Of a stretch of DNA of 64,000 bases, positions 47,593-58,400 are shown piece after piece. The DNA lies in NCBI GenBank assembly GCA_030737835.1, contig JAUJYN010000012.1, forward strand, positions 1,657,431 to 1,721,430. The letters run 5' to 3'. The number at the start of each line of letters is the position of its first letter. The stretch's first letter is position 1. The notes under the pieces are model-generated. The model worked only from the letters and a program-made list of their open reading frames with translations, was not told the DNA's origin and searched no databases. This DNA comes from Acorus gramineus. Its lineage: Eukaryota; Streptophyta; Magnoliopsida; Acorales; Acoraceae. The position numbers and the translations under genes were made by a program.

Positions 47593-50500
47593 CTAGGTCA
47601 TCCTCTGCGCGGCTTCCTTCGCCAACAACTTCTCTTTCGCCTTGGCTTTGGCCTGAGATTTGGATCCCATGATCCCGCCTCCCCACTTCTTCCTGATTTC
47701 GTCAAACTTGTCGTTGAAGTTCGCCTACAAAATTAAAAATCAAGTCAGCTATGGTACATTTGTTTCAACATAAAATGTAGTTTCCCGAGCAACTTTTCTT
47801 GAAAAGTAGTTCCATTTTGGTGTTTAGTTGTTAGTAAAATAAGTAGTAACTAGTAAGCATGAATCTAAACAACAATTTTTTTTCTTAAGGGCACATTGAT
47901 AATTTTCACTCAATATTTATAATTACCAAAACTATCCGTGTTTTTAATTTTTAAAACATTGTCAAATTTATTATTATATATATATATATATATATATATA
48001 TTACCAAAAATGTCGTTTGTTTGTAAATACCACTGATATCCTCATGAAAAACATTTTGCTGCTTACCCAACATCGGAAGACTCCATTGCAGAGAAAATTA
48101 TTTTCTGAATTAGAAAAATAAAACTACTGTGCAACATGCAGTCCCTATGTGCATTCGATGATAAAAATGCAAGGACTGGAATATGGTAGGGTTTATATTT
48201 TCACCTTGATGGCCTCAAGGATTTTACTGAACTCCAACTTGTCCTCATTCTTGACTGTTGTGAGACACAAGACGGATGCGGTCTTCTTGTGAACGATCTG
48301 TTGGAGATGGAAGGGAAGAATTAGATACAGTGACAACACATTATGATAGAAGTAACAAATAAGGCTTACCGCTCCCAAGCGTGATTTCCCTTTCACGATG
48401 CAATAAGGAATCTCCATTTTCCTACATAACGCTGGCAGCCAGACAACAAGTTCAATTGGGTCAACATCGTGGGCAATAACTACCAATTGAGCCTTGTTCT
48501 GCAAAGAAGTCCCAAAAGAAAAGGTTCGTTGGTTATTCATAAATAAATTTCTCCGTCCAATAAAGAAAAAAGGACATTATGAATGTGTATAACCTGCTCG
48601 ATAAGGTAGGTCACATGGTTGAGCCCATACTTGACAACAATAGGCTTCTTGGCCTCAACAGTCTTCCCTTCGGATTCAGCTTGTGCTCTCTTCAGAAGCC
48701 GTTCCTTTTTAGCGGCCTTATCCTCAGGCCTATACTTGAGCAGCATCTTAAAAAGATTGGATGCTGCAATGGATTTTGAAAGCACAAATTGTGAGGGAAT
48801 GAATAATAAGCTTCTCAAACTTTGATGAGGGCAATGGCTTGATAGAAAGAAGCAGTGGACAAGTAGAACATGATACAAGGAACTCCAAGATTCTAACATT
48901 CAAATAGATACAACCAATTCAAATCTCAAGTGTTTATATAAACAGAAAATACAAACCTACAAATAACTCTATTAGAATGCAAGACCACACTTTAACTGGA
49001 ACATTCAACCACAATGACTCTCGAGAATATAAACAGTGATCAAACTCAATTAAAGCAAGTGTATTTGACAAGGGGATATGGCAATGAGGAACAATATTTT
49101 GCCTCATCAAAATAGAGTCAGCTATGGAGCATATCTATAAATACAGAAGGCCAGAGTACATGGCTCCTAACTAAAGCAAGCTAACAAATAGCTGGAAGAA
49201 CTACCATTTCTAGATTCCAGTTTCTTGGCCATAACCAGATATCAGGTGGAGGGAACCTACCCAAGTCATTAAGTAGCTTTACAATAAAATGAATAGAAAT
49301 CACATTCTAAATCCTTGAAGAGCTTTTACAAACATGAAAATAAATCCAAAACCAAGAAATCAAACCAACCAAGAAATTAAAGTAGATAAAATTCAAAGCA
49401 ATAATTCAAAGCAAAATCCAAAACTGTTTAGGCTGACTCACCACAGTCATAAGTAAAAAATCCAATGATTGAAAAGCTAACAAAACAACGCTTTTCAAAA
49501 GCGGAGTTTGAAGCGCAACATTTTAAGAATCCCAGCGTTTTAACCTCACATCCAACCGCAGCCTAAGATTGATATCCTAATTATTCTAATACACTCCGGT
49601 GCATTGCATACACTCGGGTGCAGTAATCAAAACTAAAAGAACACAAGTTCAATAAGGTTATTGAAAGCAAACATGTATAAAGGCATCAATAACAGCACAT
49701 ATAAAATGCTAGAACGCATGCGAAAAATGTTACTGATCCGGCTTCTGAAATGCAAGTGCAGACTTAAGTATAGTAAAAGAATGAAAACACTAGAGAAGAG
49801 AATGTTCAGCAAATGAGCAACCATTTACTTATCATTGATTTCAAAGAAGCTCAGAAATGGAAACTAGCCTCAACAAAATACAGCCTCAGAGGCTCAGAAG
49901 TGTTAAATCTTTTTTTTTTTTTTTTGGGGGGGGCCGGCGGCATGATTTAACATTAACATTGAAGATCACACTCATAATGAACTGAATACCAGCAAACTAA
50001 AAAGTCTCCATGCATTTTAACACAAAATCAACAGAAGACGCAAATGAACAAACATGACAGAATAACAAAAAAAAAAATCCGATATCGACAGAATTGTGCA
50101 TCCAGATCATTGATGCTTAAAGGGGAGAACCATCAATGATCAATTCTGGTACATTGTTTACAAGCCCAAGAGTTGATGACAAAAGGGTTCAGTAAGGTAT
50201 ATATTCATCTAGTTGAAAAACCAAATAAGACTCAGATAAAAATCACATCATTTTCTTCTACACAGAAGACTAGTAATCATGTGTACCCAAAGAGTCATGT
50301 AGCCCAAATTCTATAAGACAGGTAATATCAAGCCCCTTTACTGCTATAACACAGCAAACCATAAGTCCAAAAAAATCACATATTCAGGAACATTAGCTAA
50401 GCATATACAACAAAAATCAAATCACGATTCATCATCCCAGCAGGCATTCAATCAACTATTACCAGGCTCATCATGCTGGAGATATACAATACAGAACAGA

Positions 50501-51368
50501 TATTCCCAACAAAGGCGAAAATAATCATATTATTTCCTCATCACAACAAAATTTTCTACATTGAATGGAAATTTCACACGTGAAACAAATATTCTATACT
50601 TCCCATCCACCATGTATGAGATTAATCCCACTAATATTGAACTGCACCCCAACAAAACATCCACTCACTTGGTTCACTGAATACTAGTACTAACTATGAA
50701 TACAAAAAATACAATCATAAATGTACGAAAATTCATGTTGTTAAAATTATACCGCATGTCTTGCATGTAATCATTTTGGCAACAAACTTAGATCCAACAA
50801 TACATACATAACAAATCCTGATCGCTCATAGAAGATAAATTAAAATCACAGCATAAACACAGAAACCAGACACGAAATGAAACAGTTTGATTATACCAAG
50901 ATTCTTGTCAAGGGTCCTGGTGAACTGGTTGAGAGCCGGGGGGACCTTGAGCCTCTGCTTGAGGATCCTCCTCTGCCTCTGGATCCTGACCACCTTGGGC
51001 CACTTCACGAACCTGTGGAGGTCCTTCTTCGGCGGGAGGGCTCCACCGATCCCGAACTGCTTCGGCCTCTTCTCGAACAGCGGGTTCACGACCTTCTCCT
51101 TCTCCTATCAACAACAAAAACACCATTTTTAGGGTTCTATTTCAGACAAACAGGTAAACAAACAATCGCTATATGGAAATGGAGGGCTCACCGATTTCTT
51201 CTTCGCCGGGACGGCAGCTTTTCCACCCCTCTTCGGAGCCTATGAAGATAAAACATTGGAAGGTTAGTCACATCGATAGACATTGCAATTGAGTGATTAT
51301 GAAGTGAGAGAACGGTCAGGATCTGGATCTAGGGTTTGTGTTCGGAGAGATGAAGATGGACTCACCAT
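47593..51368 (-). CDS. RPL7A: 60S ribosomal protein L7a (eL8)
   Basis: A component of the large cytosolic ribosomal subunit, bound to 28S/5.8S rRNA. Coding exons, minus strand: 51366-51368 (ATG only), 51192-51239, 50897-51104, 48594-48763, 48370-48498, 48205-48297, 47593-47724. They total 261 codons (260 aa), as expected for plant eL8. The N-terminus is basic ([16 protein letters not shown]), followed by [20 protein letters not shown] and [20 protein letters not shown]. The L7Ae-type RNA-binding domain is about 130-220: [20 protein letters not shown], then [17 protein letters not shown] and [10 protein letters not shown]. The C-terminus ends [14 protein letters not shown]. The start is unusual: the first coding exon contributes only the initiator Met, immediately followed by a GTGAGT donor. 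The large intron 48764-50896 (2.1 kb) holds no gene that I recognise. An AT microsatellite lies in another intron (47963-48000). Confidence 0.96.
47963..48000. repeat. (TA)n microsatellite
   Basis: About 15 TA repeats lie within the intron between the last two RPL7A coding exons. Confidence 0.8.
48764..50896. other. Long RPL7A intron, nothing recognised
   Basis: This 2.1-kb intron is AT-rich and carries a T-run followed by a G-run at about 49909-49933. I looked for a small RNA gene, because ribosomal protein introns often host box C/D snoRNAs, but could not identify paired C and D boxes with confidence. Confidence 0.35.
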
Positions 51369-52459
51369 TTTTCGTGCTGTGAAGAAGCGAAAGTAGGGTT
51401 TCGGAGAGGCTGGAAAACCCTAGTTCCCGAGGTGGGTGTTTGAGGACGAAACGGGGTATTTATACTGGCGGCCTTGGTTTGTTGTGGAAATCGTGTCCCT
51501 GTCCGTCTATTTTTTTCAGCGAGCTTTAATCGTGTTCGTTGAATTCGTGGACTTTTAACGCCTCCCATCAACGTTGGCCCAGACTGATTTTTTTTCCGGG
51601 CCGGATCGCCTGGTGGGCCAAAGAGCCCAATTTTAGCACCATAAGAATACAGAACGAGATTTATATAGCACATAGAATAAAAAAAAATTATTTAAAATAA
51701 AATATTATTGAATCTTAATATATATTTTATTTTATATAACAATATATATTTCAATAAAAAATATATAATTTAAAAAAAAAAACGTGTGTTGCACATGGGA
51801 CTGCATCGAGGGATGAGTATATCATTTTCATTTCCATAAAAATGACATGGGCCTGTTATATACCGTCTCCCCAAATGCAATCTCATATTTTGTTAGTCAT
51901 CCGACGAGTTGTATATCTCTTTAGGTGAGGTATATATCTCATTAATTTTTTTTACATTTGTTAAATATAGATTCATTCAATTTAAAATGGAATGATTTAT
52001 ACTTTTTAATATAAAAAATATATATTTGATTAGATAAAATTTATTATTTTTAAAAAATTAAAATACGTGCGAAATGTTTTGGGATTGCATTCCTAACATT
52101 ATCACTTCATGTCATCATGGAAAATATAATACAAATCTATATGGATTAGTATTTTTTTAAATTGAAATAATTATAAATTTGAATTTTTCGTGCATTAGTG
52201 GAATATACAAGGGGCAGAAAGATTAGAGACGTGATGATAAAACAAAGTGAGCATGTTAAAAGCTCATATTTTTAAAGGACCGGGCCGGTATAACCCAATC
52301 TGGACTTGGGCCCTTCCAAGGCACCTCGTTCAACAACTACTAGAATCCACACGTGCGACAAGGCGGAGTATCGTCCACTCCACTCCACCCACACGTGCGG
52401 ACCACATGAACCCAACCGAACGGCTCGGGAGCGAGAGAGACAGAGAGAGAGAGGAAGAG
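51369..52459. promoter_or_regulatory. Divergent promoter region of RPL7A and ARP2
   Basis: The start codons of RPL7A (minus) and ARP2 (plus) are 1.1 kb apart. Near RPL7A there are telo-box-like motifs (AGGGTTTCGG at about 51393 and AAACCCTAG at 51415; TAGGGTTTG at 51331 lies in the first intron) and site II-type TGGGCC/GGCCCA motifs (GGCCCA at 51579, GGTGGGCC at 51611). This pairing is typical of plant ribosomal-protein promoters. TATTTATA at 51457 (with the TATAAATA complement on the gene strand) may be its TATA element. Near ARP2 there are GGGCCC at about 52308 and a GA-rich leader (52434-52455). A copy of the dispersed GAGATATA-type repeat occupies 51890-52060 between them. Confidence 0.55.
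51890..52060 (+). repeat. Dispersed AT-rich repeat, copy between RPL7A and ARP2
   Basis: This copy is related to the sequence at 21280-21470: shared words include TTAGTC(A/G)TC, GAGGTATATATCTCATTAA, TTCAATTTAAAATG and GTGC(A/G)AA. It is in the same orientation as that copy. No coding content or clear terminal structure. Confidence 0.5.
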
Positions 52460-55400
52460 ATGGACAATCGGAATGTGATCGTCTGCGACAACGGAACCGG
52501 CGTATAACCCCCTCAGTCTCTCCTTTCTCTCTAGATCTCCTTCAAAAATCACTCTCTGAATTCGCGTCTTTGTGTTGTTGTTGTTTCAGTACGTGAAGTG
52601 TGGATTTGCTGGGGAGAACTTCCCGACATCGGTCTTTCCGTGCGTGGTAGGTCGGCCGATGCTTCGGTACGAGGAATCCCTCACCGAACAGGAACTGAAG
52701 GTGAGATCTTCTCTCCATGCTTTGATTTTTAGATTTATCAATTGAGATCAACAACAAAAAAAACTAGAATTCACTACACATTCGATCCCTACAGTGGTTA
52801 GGAACACATTTCTTGAATTTTTCGAGCACAAGACATTTTAAAAGTTTCACCTTCAATTGCAGTAATTTTTTAAAGTGAATTGATGTCCATGGATTCACTG
52901 CGTTCTGGTGGATCTAGGTCACACTTTCACAATTGTAGCTTATCACCTGAACTGTTATAGATTATTCAGTAATTAGGAACACTTTTGTTAAATTTGTTGG
53001 ATGATGAGACATTTAGTTGTTTCACCATCAATCACAGTAGTTTTAATATGTGAATTGGTGTCTGTAGATTCATGAGGGATCTAGGTCACACTTTCACAAT
53101 TATAGCTCATAACATGAAGATTATAGCTCAAATTGAATGTGGTGAGTTTCGTAGTTATTCACTCATCCTACAGTGGTTAGGAACACAGTTCTTGAATTTG
53201 TCGGATAACATGACATTTAGTTGCTTCACCTTCAATTGCAGTAGCCTTTTTCTAAAAATATGAATTGGTGTCCGTAGATTCGCTCGGTCACACTTTCACA
53301 ATTATAGCTCATCACATGAAGAATTGTTATAGCTCAAAATGAATGGGGTGGGTGTTGTATTTATTCACTCATCCTACAATGGTTATGATCACATTTCTTG
53401 AATTTGTTGTATAATAAGACATTTTAGTCACTTCACCTTCAATTGCAGTAGTTTTTATGTGAATTGGTCTCCTTAGATTCACTGTGTTCATCTAGGTCAC
53501 ACATTCACAATTATAGCTTATCGCATGAAGAATTGTTATAGATTAAAATGCATGTGGTGGGTTTCATAGTTATTCGCTCATCTTTATCACCATCACATAA
53601 GAAAATTTGGGTTGCCCATCATTTGATCATCCAACAATAGTTATTTCCTTTGACAAATGATTAGCTTGAAAAAGAAGAACAAAAATGGTTACCAATTAAT
53701 TATATTCTTCAGCATGTGTGTGCTGTGTGCATGGAGAACTTGTGAGTTGAACAAGAATTGTTTCCATGGCATGTAATTTTTGGAGGCCTGGGCATGAGTT
53801 ATATTATATATATTTGGATTTTTTTGGTGACGAGAAACTCCGGGATTGGTTAGGAAAACCTCGGACACACACTCGTGACCTATGAGGTGCAAAACCATTG
53901 CTCTAGCCAAAGAGCCATTGAACTTGAAGAGCTGTTTTCGTCCATCTGCAAATATGATTATCCTAATTGAAACATGTGAAAATGTGTTTTTCATGTCTTC
54001 TTCCTCTCGCGTGTTTAAACAGGATATTGTTGTTGGAGAAGCTTGTGCAGAATTCCAGAACCAATTGGACATTTCCTATCCTGTGAGCAATGGGATTGTG
54101 CAGAACTGGGATGACATGGGTCATGTGTGGGACCATGCATTTTTCAGCGAACTAAAAGTACTCCTCTGAATACACCTTCTTTGTTTGTTGTCGTTGTGTA
54201 TGCTTTGGTTTGGGCAAAGTCTAGAATAAACAAGGGTTTGAGGTATTGTCTTATACTTATTTACAGATAGATCCAACAGAATGCAAGATTTTACTTACTG
54301 ATCCACCTCTTAACCCTTCAAAAAATCGTGAGAAAATGGTATGTAGTTTTAGACTGTTAGTATTAGTCTCTCCCAGCTATACTTTAGATGTCCATTGGTG
54401 AAATTATGTAATACTTTCACATTCCCTCCTGTTAGTATTTAACACGTTGACGTTTTTTTCGAACAGATAGAAACAATGTTTGAGAAGTATGGATTCGCTG
54501 GTGTTTTCATTCAAATCCAAGCTGTTCTCACTTTGTATGCTCAAGGTTGTTAAATAAATTATATAATTTTTGAGCACTGCATTATTGTATATTGTCTGAA
54601 TCTTACCATATATTATGGTCTGGTGAAATGTGAAAAATTCTACAGATGTGCGATGAAATCCTATAGCAATTACAACAATATCATCATTTTTTTAATCATC
54701 AGGAGGTTCCTTCACCATTCTCATATCAAAGAATTTCCTTGCAGGTTTGTTGACGGGCCTTGTCATTGATTCTGGTGATGGTGTAACTCATGTGGTAAGA
54801 TGCCTTGGAGAAATTCAGATATTTTTCTCTGTTTATGACACAGTTTGATGGTATCCCTAATTAAATTATATATATCGACGTTTAGAGGGACTCAAGAATC
54901 GTCCAAGAGAGCATCTCCAATTTGGAGATTTTAAGATGTGATCTTATGGTTTTTTCTAATCCAGAGTTGGAAAAATAAGTAGTTCATCAAAAAATGTAAA
55001 CAGCGAGCATCTATCATGCCTTCATATATTAGATGAATGATGATGATATTTTTATATATATTTGGGATTGGGCAATTGTTATGCTTATATCATCTCCAAT
55101 GCAAATGAGGGGTGAGAAAGAAGTTGTCTAAGCACATTTCTATTCTTTTAACTTTTATATATGTTTCATGCATTTGAATTCAGGTGCCCGTGGTGGATGG
55201 CTACTCATTTCCACACCTTACGAAACGAATGAATGTAGCTGGCAGGCATATAACATCCTATCTAGTAGATTTGCTCCTTCGAAGAGGGTAAGAATTCTAT
55301 GTTTACAAAAAAAAGTCTTCTTGGTCCACAAAATCATATCAATATTCTCGGGTGACAGTTTCCTCATAACAGGATATCGATTGTCATATTTTGAAGGTAT

Positions 55401-58400
55401 TCGATGAATAAGACCGCAGATTTTGAGACTGCTAGGCAAATCAAGGAGAAACTTTGTTATATCAGGTAGCTTTTAATTGTCATGGAGACGTCAATTTGAA
55501 AGATGGCATATTCTCCAGCTAATCCGATAATTGTTTATGTCAGTTATGATTACAAACGTGAGTATCAATTGGGACTTGAGACCACTATTCTCGTTAAAAG
55601 TTACACAGTGAGTGGCTTTATGCTCGTCATTTATTTCCTGGTCACTTACATTTACCCATCACACATGGGCTTTACCGCGTAAAGAAAAGAGCCATACAAA
55701 GCAGCGCATGTCAAGCGTGCACTTCACACCCAAAGTTGTCATTGTGTTCTGTCTGTTCAAATGACATGAGCATCACTCATGTTATTCCTTTCTATGTAGC
55801 AATTTTCTTCATGAATTTGTTTTTATTAAAAAAAACTTCATTTGTCTAATCAGCTTCCAGATGGTAGGACCATAAAAGTTGGCACTGAACGATTTCAGGC
55901 CCCTGAAGCTCTCTTCACACCAGTAAGTTTTTAATGTTTTCACTCCCCATTCCCCCAATAAATAAATAATCAAATCCGATCTTACCTCTTCTTTTGCCAT
56001 CCATCACAAGTGGTTACTTAATCTTCTTTAAGTATTTATGGTAAATCAGTCTTGTATATTTTGCTCTTGGTTTTTTTTTTTCTCGGTTGTCATTATGTTG
56101 TGGATTTGGCTTAATTATCATGGTGCTGACTACATTGTGCGCCATTTTATTCACCTCCTATTTAGGTACCATGTGCTGATATTGATAATTTCCTTAACGC
56201 ACTTTTTTTAATTCTTACTGATGCGCTGTTCCACAATTTAATAGTATGTATTGCTAGATTTGACTAAAGGCCATGATATCTCATAGTGCCAGGAAAACTC
56301 ATTGAGAAATCAGACTGTTTGTGCCTACTAGAACTGCATAAGACATACAGTGATTGTACCACAACTCAGCTCATGCTTAAGAAATCTTGCAATTTTAAAT
56401 CTTCCGAACCTTACCAAATAGATCACCCAATCACAATGGGACCATAGACTTGCAGCACCTGTATTGTTCAAGTGTATTGTCATTTGCTTGACCACCCTTG
56501 CTATCAGTTTGTGCTTTCCCATTTCTTTTAGAATTTAGTGTGTGATAAATGCTGTTTTGGGTGCAGGAACTCATAGATGTTGAAGGAGATGGGATGGCTG
56601 ACATGGCTTTTCGGTGCATTCAGGAAATGGATATTGACAACCGCATGATGGTAAATTTAGATAATTACCATACAATCATTGCACCTTTTGAATTCCTGAC
56701 ATTGCCAATGATCTCTTACCAGATATTGACAAACCTCAGTCCAGGGATATATTAGTGACTTTGGTCTGATGAAAAGTGACAAAACTGAGCTGCGTCATAT
56801 TATAATGTTTCATTTGCTCTACCATTTTTCATCAGTATCATCTTTATGAGATTATTATTAACCATCACTGATATGGTTGATAATTTGCAGCTCTACCAGC
56901 ATATTGTTCTAAGTGGTGGGAGTACCATGTATCCTGGCTTGCCAAGTCGGTAATGTGCCTAATTTTCCTAGCTGTTACGGCAATTCAAGGATGAATAGAT
57001 CTAAGGAAATTCATCTCATCTAATGCTACAGAGATCAAATGAAAGATTTGATGGGACAGTAAATGTGTCTGCTCATCAGTAACACATTCCAAAGATTCCG
57101 CAGAGGACTATACATAATAAAGGGCGACATTATATTTCGGTCAATTGTTTCTGGGGCAAATGCATTATTGTTCATCAAACCAGCTTTCATAATTCATAGA
57201 ACTCTAGGTGTCTGAGCGATATGTTGTTGCAGATAAATGGTGAAACATGAAGTGAACTTCGAAAATCTTGAGAAATCCTAGCTAGAAATGCATGCCAAAA
57301 AATTTGTCTAGAGCATACTATTGTATTTTGTTCTGTTTAGATTTTTCCTTGCACTGAATTGCATTTCTCTGCATCCTTCACTCCCATTGTATGCCATCAT
57401 TGCTCCTATCCTTTAAAAACTATACATGCCAAGGTTTTAGGGAAACAACGCAAGTGCCAGCCTGCCAGGCCATAAAATCATTCTCATTGTACTTATGTAG
57501 CTGTGTTGTCTCTATATTTGCATTATCCATGTTACACACAATGATTTTATCTTCATGTGACAAGATTCTTCGACCTTGTGATTGTTGAACATAAAATGTT
57601 GGAGCATTCATATTGATAAAGATGAACATATAACTTGTGGGTGGAGAATAAAATAAATTTTTGTAAAGTGAGTGGAGAATTTAAGTGCAAGTATGCAACT
57701 GTAAATTGATGCTTCCAGTTTATAGCACTCCATTGTAATGGGATTTTCTTTGACAGCCTAGAGAAGGAGATACTTGATCGATATCTTGAAGTGGTCTTGA
57801 AGGGCAACAGAGATGGTCTGAAGGTATAAAGTCTTGGCTTTTTATATTTTCTGACTATATCAGCGTTGCCCCCACCACCACCCCAAAAAAAAATGTTCAT
57901 CTTTTTATAGACTTTTAAAAATTCTGAGAGGAGGATAGCTTTTCCTGCCCTGTGGTCTGACCGATGCGCTACCAATACCTTGTTTTATAGATCTAATCAC
58001 ATCCCTTCTCACAGAAACGGATGACAGTTAGTATATCCAACATTAGCAACATATAAGTAAAACAACTTTGCCCCCGTTTGGATCCGCAGTGGGGCAGATT
58101 CCGTGGTGGGGAAGCTTTGCACCGGTCCACAACAAGCTAATTTTCTTGGTGTTTCAGAAGCCCCCAAAACAATGCTTCTCCACTGCAGAGTCCTCACCCC
58201 CCGGATTCTTAGAATACGGGCATCCCCACTATTGATCCAAACGGACCCTTATTAGAGAATACTTTCAAAGAGAAACACAACGAAATACAGATGTCTTTTT
58301 TCTTCCTCTGATTCAGCTATGAAGAATGATATCTTTTACATTCTCAGACAGAAAGGCTTCCCACCAAAAAAATAAAAAATAAAAGCAAGATAGGTAGAAC

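Noticed and set aside
48764-50896. Possible snoRNA within the long RPL7A intron
   Set aside because: RGATGA-like and CTGA-like words occur by chance in this AT-rich intron; I could not find a C/D pair with a terminal stem and a convincing guide region.
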